Source: a virus. Taken from it: a DNA stretch of 64,000 nt. The DNA lies in IMG/VR virus record IMGVR_UViG_3300022723_000184, positions 62,001 through 126,000 of that record, one strand, 5' to 3'. A model generated the notes under the pieces. The model was given only the letters and a program-made list of their open reading frames with translations, was not told the origin of the DNA and did not search any database. This document shows positions 7,447-15,488 of this stretch, in pieces; position 1 is the first letter of the stretch; each line of letters opens with the position of its first letter. The position numbers and the translations under genes are program-made.

Positions 7447-7842
7447 ATGCTCACCGGATGGATCTGTTGTATGAGCACCATCTGTCTTTACTCAACCGTC
7501 AAAAACACGTCCGGCATCCGGATGCGGTTTGGCTTCTTGCCTCCGCACGGCCGGGAGCTGGACGTCGACGAGGAACTGTCGATCTTCGGGTTCGTGGCTG
7601 AGCTGCTGGACGCCCAGGGGGCCAAGGCCTTCCAGCGGGCGATCGACGCCGGCTACCTGGAGATCCTCGATACCCCGAACCCCATCGTCCAGGACGCTGC
7701 GACGGCCGTCGTCCAGATGGTGCGGACCGACAACGGTTCGATCACCGTGGCCGACACCTGCTGGGGCGTTACCGCCAACCTGGTGACCGAGGACGACGAG
7801 GAGCTGTTGACCGAGGGCGATGACGAGATTGTCGTCGAGTAA
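7447..7842 (+). CDS. Small structural protein, paralogue B
   Basis: 131 aa from ATG 7447 (AGGGA 6 bp upstream). ATG codons at 7414 and 7471 in the same frame are alternatives; 7471 has a weak GGATGGA in front. It shares STVKN, FGFLPPHGRELDVDEE, TPNPIVQDAATAVVQM and DNGSITVADTCW with the protein at 6397 and adds an acidic tail (EDDEELLTEGDDEIVVE). Clear duplication and divergence. The membrane protein gene and a terminator separate the two copies. Confidence 0.7.
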   Translation: MLTGWICCMSTICLYSTVKNTSGIRMRFGFLPPHGRELDVDEELSIFGFVAELLDAQGAKAFQRAIDAGYLEILDTPNPIVQDAATAVVQMVRTDNGSITVADTCWGVTANLVTEDDEELLTEGDDEIVVE

Positions 7843-7855
7843 GCAAGGAGGCTTA
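7840..7855 (+). promoter_or_regulatory. Shine-Dalgarno presented in a hexaloop
   Basis: TAAGC, loop AAGGAG, GCTTA. The stem begins with the stop codon of the preceding gene and the loop carries the ribosome site for the GTG at 7860. Same layout as at 11483, 20169 and 27475. Confidence 0.5.
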
Positions 7856-7859
7856 TCCC

Positions 7860-9107
7860 GTGGCCGATCAAGTGAAGATTTCAGCGTTGCCCGCCGCCAC
7901 CACGCCGCTCGCCGGTACGGAGGAGGCGGTCATCGTCCAGGGCGGACAGTCCCGCAGGGTCGCGGTCAGCGAGTTCGCTGGCTCGGTCGCCGTGTTCGGT
8001 CAGGGCAGCGACGGCCTGGTACCCGGTCCGTCGTCCGGCGACGTGTCCGCCAACCGGCTGCTCCAAGCTGACGGTAGCTGGGTGGACCCGCCGACCACTT
8101 TCTCCCAGGACGTCGCGGGCCTGGTCCCCGGACCGACGGCGAGTGACGTCTCGAACAATCGACTGTTGCAGGCCAACGGCGCCTGGGTCGACCCTCCGTC
8201 CGGCGGCGGCATGAACCAGGCCGGCGCCGGTACGTTCAGTGTCACAGGTACCGGCGCCAACGCCGGAGGTCGATGCGACTCGGGCACGGTGACGGTCGAC
8301 GGCAGCGGCGCGCTGTTCAGCGGTTACAAGGCCGGCCCGGCGACGCTGAACGTGAGCGGCGAGGGCGCCACGGTGCTCGGCCTGATTGTGAGCGGCACCG
8401 TTGACTTGGACGCCGACGGCACGTTCGCGATGACGTATCACCTGGACGGCTCGCTGACCAACCCGAACGGGAACACCGGCGCGTCGTTCATGGGCCACAT
8501 GCAGGGCTCCTCGACGGCCGTCGTGCTACAGGGCGACGGCACCTCGGTCCGAGGCCACTTCACCGGCGGCACGGTCACGGTCAGCGGCTCCGGCGCCCGA
8601 TTCCGCGGTCGCTCGATCACGAGCGGCACTTGCACGGTGAGCGGCAGCGCGGCCGTGTTCGATGGGCTCACGCAGAACGGCGCGACCACCACTCTCAGCA
8701 GTGACGTGGCCCGGTTTGAGGGAGCCAACGTCGGCGGCACGGTGCTCGTTGATTCGACTGCGGCCAAGGCGTCGGGCTACTTGGACAATGCGAGTGCCGT
8801 GATGAATTCGACGGGGCTCGCATCGTTTGTGCATGCGTACATCCCCGGCGCCGGCACGGCCGAGGCTACCGCAAACGGCTCGTGGCAAATCGGTATCGGG
8901 TCCTGCACGGTTGCAAACGCTTTCCAGTTGGGTGCCGGTGTGTTGCACTGTCGATTTGAAGCCGGTAGCGAGACGTTCGCGATGTTCGGGGCAACTCCGG
9001 TGGCACAACAGAGCGATCCAGCCAGTCCGGCGGCCGATACCGGCGAGCTTAAGACGGCTGTCGACGCTCTCCGAACCATCATGCTCAACTACGGCATGAC
9101 GGCCTGA
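7860..9107 (+). CDS. Repeat-containing tail fibre-like protein
   Basis: 415 aa, GTG start at 7860 with AAGGAGG upstream. The N-terminus (KISALPAATTPLAGTEEAVI, QGGQSRRVAVSEF) is a short attachment module common in phage fibres and also found at 16944. Two units of LVPGP-DVS-NRLLQA-G-WVDPP follow (about residues 58-118). The rest (about residues 125-370) is a run of Gly/Thr/Ser-rich strands like GTVTVDGSGALFSG and GTCTVSGSAAVFDG spaced evenly, suggesting a beta-helix or beta-prism shaft. The C-terminal helix LKTAVDALRTIMLNYGM is typical of fibre tips or trimerisation ends. Confidence 0.75.
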   Translation: MADQVKISALPAATTPLAGTEEAVIVQGGQSRRVAVSEFAGSVAVFGQGSDGLVPGPSSGDVSANRLLQADGSWVDPPTTFSQDVAGLVPGPTASDVSNNRLLQANGAWVDPPSGGGMNQAGAGTFSVTGTGANAGGRCDSGTVTVDGSGALFSGYKAGPATLNVSGEGATVLGLIVSGTVDLDADGTFAMTYHLDGSLTNPNGNTGASFMGHMQGSSTAVVLQGDGTSVRGHFTGGTVTVSGSGARFRGRSITSGTCTVSGSAAVFDGLTQNGATTTLSSDVARFEGANVGGTVLVDSTAAKASGYLDNASAVMNSTGLASFVHAYIPGAGTAEATANGSWQIGIGSCTVANAFQLGAGVLHCRFEAGSETFAMFGATPVAQQSDPASPAADTGELKTAVDALRTIMLNYGMTA

Positions 9108-9122
9108 TGTCTGTTGGATTGT

Positions 9123-9141
9123 GTTAACCCATTCGGGTAAC
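9123..9141 (+). promoter_or_regulatory. Leader hairpin
   Basis: GTTAACCC, loop ATTC, GGGTAAC (one bulged A), 9 bp before the ATG at 9150, which has only a weak ribosome site. It could influence initiation. Confidence 0.35.
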
Positions 9142-9149
9142 ATCTCGGC

Positions 9150-9470
9150 ATGAACATCAACTTCGACCTTGAGGTCAAACGGCTGTCCGGGGCACCGTTC
9201 CTGGACGGAGGTGCGGCGAAAGAGGGGGAGGAAGCTCCCCCGCTCTTGCTGAAGAACGGCGTGGTCAACTGCCTGTTGGAACCGCAGCAGGCCGATGCCT
9301 CAGCCAAGGGTGCGACCAAGCTCGAACTCTACGAGCTGGCCCGCAAGATTTCGGCGGGCGGCGAGGTCGACCTGTCGGCCGAGGAGATCACCAAGGTCCG
9401 TGAGCGGGTGCAGGCCAGCTCGTACGGCATCGAGGTGATCGGCGCGATCTGCGACATGGTCAAGGCGTAG
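9150..9470 (+). CDS. Small protein between fibre and glycosyltransferase
   Basis: 106 aa, ATG 9150. N-terminal strand region NINFDLEVKRLSGAPF, an acidic Gly/Pro loop, then helices (KLELYELARKISAGGEVDLSAEEITKVRERV). No recognised domain. The fold outline (short beta part, then helices with a TKLELYELARKI segment) recalls small phage proteins placed near tail genes, but nothing assigns a role. Confidence 0.65.
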   Translation: MNINFDLEVKRLSGAPFLDGGAAKEGEEAPPLLLKNGVVNCLLEPQQADASAKGATKLELYELARKISAGGEVDLSAEEITKVRERVQASSYGIEVIGAICDMVKA

Positions 9471-9489
9471 ATGGAGGAGGGCGGTACAG

Positions 9490-10692
9490 GTGCTCTCCCT
9501 CTTCACTCCGACCCATGACCCGAAGCATCTCGAAGAAGCGTACGACTCCCTCCTGGTCCAGGACTACGAGGACTGGGAGTGGGTGTTGGTCCCCAATGGC
9601 GGCATGAAACAGCCGGTACCCGCCCGGGTCACGCAAGATCCCAGGGTCCGGCTGGTCGCCGATCCAAAGACCGACAAGATCGGGGCCCTCAAGAAACATG
9701 CCTGCGACCGCTGCCAGGGCGACGCGTTCATCGAGTTCGACCACGACGACCTGTTGGTGCCCGGGACCCTGGCCAAGATCGCCAAGGAGATTGAGGGCGG
9801 CGCGGGCTTCGTCTATTCGGACGCCGCGGTGTTCAACGACGGCAGCCTCAAGAGCTGGTCGTACAGCCCGACGCACGGTTGGGAGAGCTACGACCTACGG
9901 GTGTACGAGAAGCCCTTCCGGGCCACCAAGTGCTTTGAGCTGACGCCTCGCAGCCTGTGCGAGGTCTACTACGCCCCCGATCACGTCCGCGTCTGGAGCC
10001 GGGAGGCCTACGAGAAGACCGGGGGCCACAACCCGGACATGGGGGTGGCCGACGATCACGACCTGGTGTGCCGCACCTACCTGGCCGGCTTCGCGTTCGC
10101 CCACATCGGCTGCTGCGGTTATCTGTACCGGTACCACCAGAACAACACGGTCAAGGCCCGCAGCGACGACATTGCCCGGCTGCAGAACGCCAACCGGCAG
10201 CGGTACATGGCCCCACTGGCCGAGGAGTGGTCGAGGCGACAGGGGCTGAAGGTGATCGAGCTGCACGAGCTGTTCCGCTTGGGCAAGTGGGCCCCCGACA
10301 AGCCGATCCCGTGCGGCGACGGTGAGGCTGGGCAGGTGGTGGCCTGGGACGTCCTGCAGTTCTTCCCCCCGGGCCTTCAGGTGGCGGTGTTCAACGAGGT
10401 CTACCGGGTGCTGGCGCCGGCCGGGATCATGAACCTGGCGGTGCCCAGCTCCAATGGTCGGTACCAGGACCAGGACCCTCGCCACCGCACCCGGTTTAAC
10501 GAGAACAGCTTTCTCTATTACACGGTCAAGGACTTCGCTCGGGCCAATCCCGAGGTGGCCTGCAAGTTCCAGCTGGTCCAGGTCTACGATGGATTCCCGT
10601 CAGAGGAATACAAGAAGCACGACATGCGCGTGCTCTTCGCGGACTTATGCGCCCTCAAGGGGCAGAGACAGCCGGGACGAGTCCACATCTAG
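9490..10692 (+). CDS. GT2 glycosyltransferase fused to a partial methyltransferase-like domain
   Basis: 400 aa, GTG start 9490 after ATGGAGGAGGGCGG. Residues 1-240 are a GT-A fold family 2 glycosyltransferase: LFTPTHDPKHLEEAYDSLL at the start and FDHDD (about residues 83-88) as the metal/nucleotide-sugar binding DxD-type motif. Residues about 285-350 match the second half of class I methyltransferases seen in phages: VVAWDVLQFF, then EVYRVLAPAGIMNLAVPSS, then DPRHRTRFNENSFLYYT. The SAM-binding glycine-rich motif I that should precede it is not visible, so methyl transfer is doubtful. It may glycosylate virion or host surface components. Confidence 0.75.
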   Translation: MLSLFTPTHDPKHLEEAYDSLLVQDYEDWEWVLVPNGGMKQPVPARVTQDPRVRLVADPKTDKIGALKKHACDRCQGDAFIEFDHDDLLVPGTLAKIAKEIEGGAGFVYSDAAVFNDGSLKSWSYSPTHGWESYDLRVYEKPFRATKCFELTPRSLCEVYYAPDHVRVWSREAYEKTGGHNPDMGVADDHDLVCRTYLAGFAFAHIGCCGYLYRYHQNNTVKARSDDIARLQNANRQRYMAPLAEEWSRRQGLKVIELHELFRLGKWAPDKPIPCGDGEAGQVVAWDVLQFFPPGLQVAVFNEVYRVLAPAGIMNLAVPSSNGRYQDQDPRHRTRFNENSFLYYTVKDFARANPEVACKFQLVQVYDGFPSEEYKKHDMRVLFADLCALKGQRQPGRVHI

Positions 10693-10716
10693 CTCGCCGT
10701 TCGGGACGGCCAGTGG

Positions 10717-10722
10717 TATAAT
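10717..10722 (+). promoter_or_regulatory. Possible extended -10 promoter TGGTATAAT
   Basis: TATAAT preceded by TGG fits an extended -10 element. It sits in the loop of GTGG ... CCAC (10713-10727), in the 106-bp gap after the glycosyltransferase gene. No -35 match. It would transcribe the leader hairpin at 10764 and the gene at 10799. Confidence 0.4.
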
Positions 10723-10763
10723 GCCACCAGGACTACGTTTGGCGAGTATCAGCGCAATGCCCG

Positions 10764-10784
10764 CTCATCGGCCTGGAAGATGAG
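10764..10784 (+). promoter_or_regulatory. Leader hairpin, GGCCTGGAA loop
   Basis: CTCATC, loop GGCCTGGAA, GATGAG, then ACGCGGAGG as ribosome site and ATG at 10799. Member of the family at 5862, 38886 and 63957: similar loop, similar following bases, different stem that still pairs. Confidence 0.6.
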
Positions 10785-10798
10785 ACGCGGAGGCAAGG

Positions 10799-11158
10799 AT
10801 GCCCGATCTCTTTCCCATCTTGGACGACAAGCCTGAGACGTCCATCCGGGAGTTCGGGGAGATCGCCGCCCTGGCCGCGGATGCCACGGGCACGGTCCTC
10901 TCCTTTACCAACGCGGGTCCCGGTGTTGCCTGGATCGATGGCGTTCGTGGCGAGGGCGATGGCGACGCACGCTGGCAGCTGGTGATCGAGACCGTGGTTA
11001 AGGACTCGACCCGGACCAGCATTGCGACACCCAAGGCGGAGTTTTTGTTCCCAACGCCGCAGCGGTTGGAGGCCGGCGAGACCCTGGAGGTCAAGGTCAC
11101 CAACTGCATCGACGGCCTGGGCAAGTACAACGCCTCGCTCTTCGGCCACAGAGACTGA
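10799..11158 (+). CDS. Small beta-rich virion protein
   Basis: 119 aa, ATG 10799 behind CGGAGGCAAGG. The sequence alternates short hydrophobic strands and polar turns (TGTVLSFTNAGPGVAWIDGVRG, QLVIETVVKDSTRTSIATPK, LEAGETLEVKVTNCIDGLG), which fits a jelly-roll or Ig-like sandwich. It begins a unit with a candidate promoter and structured leader. Probably a minor virion protein linked to the fibres downstream. Confidence 0.65.
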   Translation: MPDLFPILDDKPETSIREFGEIAALAADATGTVLSFTNAGPGVAWIDGVRGEGDGDARWQLVIETVVKDSTRTSIATPKAEFLFPTPQRLEAGETLEVKVTNCIDGLGKYNASLFGHRD

Positions 11159-11160
11159 TC

Positions 11161-11472
11161 ATGGGAGACATCGTTCGCTCCGGCGACAACTCGCAGAAGA
11201 TCATCAAGGCCGACATCGGGCTGACGCTCAAACGGCTGCGGATCATGATCTCTGAGAAGGAGGTTCAGCTGGACGGGATCAACGTTCGTATCCAACAGCT
11301 CAAGAGCGTCGAGATTAAAAATCTGCAGCTGCAGCAGGACGTGATCGTCCGAGAGATTCAGGAGCTGAAGGTAGAGGCACAGGAGCTGACTCGGAAGGCG
11401 ATGGAGGAAGGTCGGGAGGACGCTATCATCGACGCCGAGTTTGAAGTGAAAGAAGATCAACCCACCGGTTAA
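11161..11472 (+). CDS. Coiled-coil protein
   Basis: 103 aa, ATG 11161 two bases after the previous stop. Residues about 15-85 form one long heptad-bearing helix (LKRLRIMISEKEVQLDGINV, IQQLKSVEIKNLQLQQDVIV), then an acidic tail. Tight coupling with the beta-rich protein before it suggests they work together. A trimeric coiled-coil connector for fibres is plausible. Confidence 0.7.
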   Translation: MGDIVRSGDNSQKIIKADIGLTLKRLRIMISEKEVQLDGINVRIQQLKSVEIKNLQLQQDVIVREIQELKVEAQELTRKAMEEGREDAIIDAEFEVKEDQPTG

Positions 11473-11482
11473 CGCCGGCTGA

Positions 11483-11500
11483 CTGTTCAAGGAGGAACAG
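11483..11500 (+). promoter_or_regulatory. Shine-Dalgarno presented in a hexaloop
   Basis: CTGTTC, loop AAGGAG, GAACAG: a perfect 6-bp stem with the ribosome site of the gene at 11504 in the loop. This is the clearest member of the group at 7840, 20169 and 27475. Confidence 0.6.
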
Positions 11501-11503
11501 CTC

Positions 11504-12937
11504 ATGGTAGACATCCGAGCAGGCCAACGCGTCCGGATCTGGGACGACGACAACGATACAGAGGTGATGGTAGCCGTCCGCGACGTCGCGGCCGGCGGCG
11601 CCGAAGCCGGCATCACGGCCATGGCCGTCCGCGACGATGGCGGTGGCTCCCTGGTCTCGGCCGACGGTGACTACACCCCGCTCTCCGTCGACGCCAGCGG
11701 CAACCTCCGCGTGGTTGTGACCGGTGGCGGCAATGCCTCGGTCGCGGTCGATGACAGCGCGTTCACCCCGGCGACCGACTCGGTTACCGTGATCGGGGCG
11801 TTCGCCGACGAGACGACGCCCGATTCCGTGGATGAAGGCGACCTGGGTGCGGTCCGCATGACGCTCGACCGCCAGCTCCGCGTCCGTGTGGAGTCAGAGT
11901 ACCCCGAGTCGTCGACCCATTCGTCCGGCGACTTCGGCATTCTCAACCTCGCGGTCCGCAACGACGCCGGCACCCCGCTGGCCGCGGACGGCGAGTACAT
12001 CCCACTGACGACCAATGCCTCTGGCGACCTGCGGGTCGCGGTGGCCTCGGGTACGACCGCCCCGTCCAAGACTGACGACGACGCGTTCGCGATCGGCTCG
12101 GACCTGGTCAGTCCGTCCGGCTTCCTGGCCGACGAGACGGCCCCGGATTCCGTGGACGAGGGCGACGTGGGCCTGGCCCGCATGACCCTCGACCGTCGTC
12201 AGCTGATGGTCCTCACCGACGCGACCACCGAGTCGCAGCGGCTCGGGATCGACTCCGACGGCGAGCTGACGGTCAAGATCAACCAGACCGGCTCGAACAA
12301 CAATGTCCAGAACGACGAGACGATCGCCGACGATGCGGCGTTCGCCGTGGCCACGAGCCCTGTGTTCCCCATGGGCGCCCTGGCCGACGAGACGGCCCCG
12401 GACTCCGTGGACGAGGGGGACATCGGCGCTCCCCGCATGACCCTGGACCGGAAGCTCCTGGTTCGCGTCGTGGGTTCGACGGACGCCAACCGCCTGGAGG
12501 TTACGGCCTCGGGTGCCGTTCACACCAACCTCTCGGAGGTCAACGGCGCCACTCACAGCGAGACCAACCCGGTCTTCGTCCAGGTGGTGAGCACCGCGGT
12601 CAGCGGCAGCGAGATCCACGACTACAGCGTGGCGACCGTGGCCAAGGACGCGACGGACAACCACGACTACACCGTGGCCAACAGCACGTTCTTGCTCAAG
12701 AGCGTGGCGGTGACGGCCTCGGGCGCGATGAAGGCCGAGATCCAAACCGGCCCGGTGGCCGGTTTGGCGACGGTGGCCGTGATCTTCACCAGCCCGAGCA
12801 ACCCGTTCAACCAGATCTTCTTCGACCCGCCGGTCGAGGTCCCGGTGGCCTCCACGGGCACGGTCCGGGTGATCCGGCGGAACGATGACAACCAGAGCCA
12901 GGACCTGTACTCTACGATCATCGGCAACGACGTCTGA
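11504..12937 (+). CDS. Fibre-like protein with triple repeat
   Basis: 477 aa, ATG 11504. Three units of about 90-100 aa each contain a DDAF / ADET-PDSVDEGD-G-RMTLDR motif (near residues 85-130, 185-230 and 275-325). Each is followed by a region with short strands such as ADGEYIPLTTNASGDLRVAV. The unit is a recurring module in phage and virion appendage proteins. The C-terminal 120 residues form a separate beta-rich domain (YTVANSTFLLKSVAVTASGA, FFDPPVEVPVASTGTVRVIR) that may be a receptor-binding or capping head. Confidence 0.75.
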   Translation: MVDIRAGQRVRIWDDDNDTEVMVAVRDVAAGGAEAGITAMAVRDDGGGSLVSADGDYTPLSVDASGNLRVVVTGGGNASVAVDDSAFTPATDSVTVIGAFADETTPDSVDEGDLGAVRMTLDRQLRVRVESEYPESSTHSSGDFGILNLAVRNDAGTPLAADGEYIPLTTNASGDLRVAVASGTTAPSKTDDDAFAIGSDLVSPSGFLADETAPDSVDEGDVGLARMTLDRRQLMVLTDATTESQRLGIDSDGELTVKINQTGSNNNVQNDETIADDAAFAVATSPVFPMGALADETAPDSVDEGDIGAPRMTLDRKLLVRVVGSTDANRLEVTASGAVHTNLSEVNGATHSETNPVFVQVVSTAVSGSEIHDYSVATVAKDATDNHDYTVANSTFLLKSVAVTASGAMKAEIQTGPVAGLATVAVIFTSPSNPFNQIFFDPPVEVPVASTGTVRVIRRNDDNQSQDLYSTIIGNDV

Positions 12938-12981
12938 TAGGCGGGTGTCGGCCGATGCCAATCTCTTAGGAAGGATTTGTC

Positions 12982-13233
12982 ATGGCCGACATCCGAAGGA
13001 ACGACGACGAGCCTGGAGAGCAGCACGACCCCGTCCAGGTCGAGAAGAAGACGACCAAGAAGGACATCGACCTGGACGAACCCAAGGACTCTTTCAGGGA
13101 GATCCAGTTGAAGCTGCCTGAGACGGGCAACCTCGACGTCGTCCAGATCGAGCTGCTGGCCACGATCAACAAGCAGCTGTCGGAACTGATCAAGCTGAAC
13201 GACCGGATCGCCAAGGCCCTGGAAGCCAAGTAA
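12982..13233 (+). CDS. Small charged protein
   Basis: 83 aa, ATG 12982 after TAGGAAGG. Very charged N-terminus (DIRRNDDEPGEQHDPVQVEK) and a C-terminal amphipathic helix (QIELLATINKQLSELIKLND) able to form a coiled coil. Probably an assembly or adaptor peptide for the neighbouring fibre proteins. No family known. Confidence 0.65.
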   Translation: MADIRRNDDEPGEQHDPVQVEKKTTKKDIDLDEPKDSFREIQLKLPETGNLDVVQIELLATINKQLSELIKLNDRIAKALEAK

Positions 13234-13245
13234 GGATGATGGCCC

Positions 13246-13653
13246 ATGGCCGACCTGCCACGCAGCGAAGGCGTCGAGACCAACATCAGTGGCCTGAACG
13301 AGGTCGGCACCGATGAGCGGCGTGCGGGTGTCACCGACCTTCTGGAGTTGAAGGTCGATGACGGGCCGGGCGACAACGTGCTGCACGGGAAGACGACTGT
13401 TACCACCGCGGGGACGGCCGTCTCCGTTATGGGGGCGGCCACCGCCACCCGGTCCATCACCATCCGGGCCAACCGAACCAACTCCCTCAGTTCGATCATC
13501 TACGTTGGCGGCTCGACGGTCAGCTCGACCGATGGCTTCGAGCTGGGCCGTGGGCAATCGGTGACCTTGGACGTCGACAACAGCCAGGACGAGATCTACA
13601 TCGACACCAACGTGAACGGCTCAGGCGTCAGCTGGATCGCCGTGGACAAGTAA
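13246..13653 (+). CDS. Small beta-sandwich-like virion protein
   Basis: 135 aa, ATG 13246. After a short linker and LLELKVDDGPG the sequence reads as a string of strands: KTTVTTAGTAVSVMGAATAT, SITIRANRTNSLSSIIYVGG, GRGQSVTLDVDNSQDEIYID. This pattern is common in small phage carbohydrate-binding or decoration domains. It lies 3 bp before the next fibre gene and is probably part of the same appendage. Confidence 0.65.
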   Translation: MADLPRSEGVETNISGLNEVGTDERRAGVTDLLELKVDDGPGDNVLHGKTTVTTAGTAVSVMGAATATRSITIRANRTNSLSSIIYVGGSTVSSTDGFELGRGQSVTLDVDNSQDEIYIDTNVNGSGVSWIAVDK

Positions 13654-13656
13654 CGC

Positions 13657-14790
13657 ATGCCAGGAACTCGATCGACCGACGGTCTTGACGCAGTCGGTCT
13701 CATCCTTGGGGATGGGACCATTGTCGACATCGGCCCGGTTGCCGACGGCGAGGTGTTGCAGCGATCGGGCTCGCAGATCTTGGGGGCCGTCGTCGACCCG
13801 CGACTGGCCGCCGAATACTACTTCCTGGCCGACTTTCTGGAGAACATCAACCCGGCGGGCACCGACTGGGCGGTGAACGCGCTCTCCGAATTGTTGCCTG
13901 ACCCTTTCAACAACGGTATTCCTGTTCGACACTTTGACGATTCGGTGGAAGAAGGAGCCGGACTCACGCTCCGCATCCCGGGCGAGGCTGGACAAGTTAC
14001 GTTTGACCTGACGGCCCGGGCCTTGGCTACGGGCGGCGGTGACGTGCAGTGGAACCTGTACTGGAGAGAGATCACGGATGGCGCCGCTACAGGGGCCTGG
14101 TCTGCAGGCGTACCGTTCGCCACCCACAACTTCGAGCCCAACAACAACTGGTCGCGGGTCAGCGGTACGTTCGACCTGAGCGGTTCTGGGTTGAACGCGG
14201 GCAGTACATACCAGTTCGAGTTGACTCGTGACGGTACCGCCGGTGCCGATGATCTGGTGTCGGACGTCCTGCTCTACGACATCCGCGTGAGGTTCGACGC
14301 CGCCAAGTTCCGGCAGTACTTCGCCGGTCACTTCTCGACGCCAAAGAACGCCGACTGGGCGGTGAACGCGTTTGCCCCTGAGGACATCGATGACATCAGC
14401 GCAGCCCTCAACGTTCGATACTTTGACGACACGGACGAGGAGGGCGTGGGCTTCGAGGAGCGTGTTCCTACCTGGGCCAAGACCCTGAAGCTCGACTTCC
14501 AGTCCCGCGCCCAGGCCACGGGCGGCGGGGACGTCGCCCTCAACCTGTACTACCGCAAGATCGAGGCGGGCGGGACGACCGGGGCCTGGTCGTCGGCCTT
14601 TTCGCTGACGGACCTGACCTTCGGGGCGAACACCAACTGGGCTGACGACACGCAGCTGATTGCCTTGAGTACATTGGGCATTGACGCAGGCTCCCCCTAC
14701 CAGTTCCAGCTGACGCGTAACGGCGGGGACGCGGGCGACACCCTGGTGAGCGACTGGCTTCTCCATGAAATGGATGTGACCTGGATCTAA
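13657..14790 (+). CDS. Adhesin with two copies of a DWAVNA domain
   Basis: 377 aa, ATG 13657. A short N-terminal attachment part (GLILGDGTIVDIGPVADGEVLQRSG) is followed by two homologous domains of about 150 aa. Each starts with F(L/S)-N-DWAVNA, has a RxFDD-EEGxG motif, then a TGGGDV-NLY strand and ends TYQFELTRDG / PYQFQLTRNG and LVSDxLL. The same domain forms the C-terminus of the protein at 17408. It behaves as a mobile receptor-binding module. Function is inferred from domain shuffling among fibre proteins. Confidence 0.75.
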   Translation: MPGTRSTDGLDAVGLILGDGTIVDIGPVADGEVLQRSGSQILGAVVDPRLAAEYYFLADFLENINPAGTDWAVNALSELLPDPFNNGIPVRHFDDSVEEGAGLTLRIPGEAGQVTFDLTARALATGGGDVQWNLYWREITDGAATGAWSAGVPFATHNFEPNNNWSRVSGTFDLSGSGLNAGSTYQFELTRDGTAGADDLVSDVLLYDIRVRFDAAKFRQYFAGHFSTPKNADWAVNAFAPEDIDDISAALNVRYFDDTDEEGVGFEERVPTWAKTLKLDFQSRAQATGGGDVALNLYYRKIEAGGTTGAWSSAFSLTDLTFGANTNWADDTQLIALSTLGIDAGSPYQFQLTRNGGDAGDTLVSDWLLHEMDVTWI

Positions 14791-14792
14791 CG

Positions 14793-15488
14793 ATGGCGGC
14801 TAACTTCGTTTCAGGCAGCTCGCAGTACCTTCAGCTCGATTCCGGGCTGGTGACGCCGCTCGGCGCTACGGCCTCGGTAGCGCTATGGTTCCGCACGACT
14901 CAGGCGGGCAGTGGCAGCTTTTGGGAGTGGCCCGGCCCCGGCGTCGGTGTTGAGTCGGCCGGCGACGGCAACGACTACTTCTACGGGATCATCGACACGT
15001 CCGGGCACCTGGTGATGAAGAACGGCGACGACGTGCAGAGCGTGTCGTTGGCCCCGGTCAACGCCGGCAACTGGCATCATGCAGTGATGGTCCGTGACAT
15101 CCCGAGCCTTGACGTGCGGCTGTCGGTCGACGGCGTTTTGCAAGAGCAGAACGTGCCAACGGACACCGCGACCAAGACCACCGACACCAGCAGCATCGGT
15201 CGTTTCGAGGACACCGGAGGTACCCCGGCCTACTACAACGGCGACCTCGACGACTTAAGGATCTACAGCCGCGCGATTTCCCCCGACGAGGCCCTGTCGC
15301 TATTCACCTATAACGGTGCGGACACCATCCGCCAGGACATGGTCTTTCGTTGGCGATTTAACGAGAGCCACGCTGGTCAGGTAATGGGCGGCGTGAAAAA
15401 CGAGACTCAAACGCCTAACGATGGAGCCGGCGTAAACTCTCCGATCTATACCGCCGGTTTTACCAAATGGCGGAGGCGGGTAGCGTGA
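14793..15488 (+). CDS. LamG-like adhesin 1
   Basis: 231 aa, ATG 14793. It has concanavalin/LamG hallmarks: SQYLQLDSG at the start, ASVALWFRTT, a central NWHHAVMVRD strand, DVRLSVDGVLQ, GDLDDLRIYSRAISPDEA, and an ending MVFRWRFNES. These folds bind glycans, so a host-surface adhesin is likely. The stop overlaps the GTG start of the next LamG gene by four bases. Confidence 0.8.
   Translation: MAANFVSGSSQYLQLDSGLVTPLGATASVALWFRTTQAGSGSFWEWPGPGVGVESAGDGNDYFYGIIDTSGHLVMKNGDDVQSVSLAPVNAGNWHHAVMVRDIPSLDVRLSVDGVLQEQNVPTDTATKTTDTSSIGRFEDTGGTPAYYNGDLDDLRIYSRAISPDEALSLFTYNGADTIRQDMVFRWRFNESHAGQVMGGVKNETQTPNDGAGVNSPIYTAGFTKWRRRVA

Noticed and set aside
15467-15469. ATG 15467 as start of the second LamG gene
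   Set aside because: GTG 15485 has the GGAGG site at proper distance and a four-base overlap with the previous stop, the pattern used by its neighbours.
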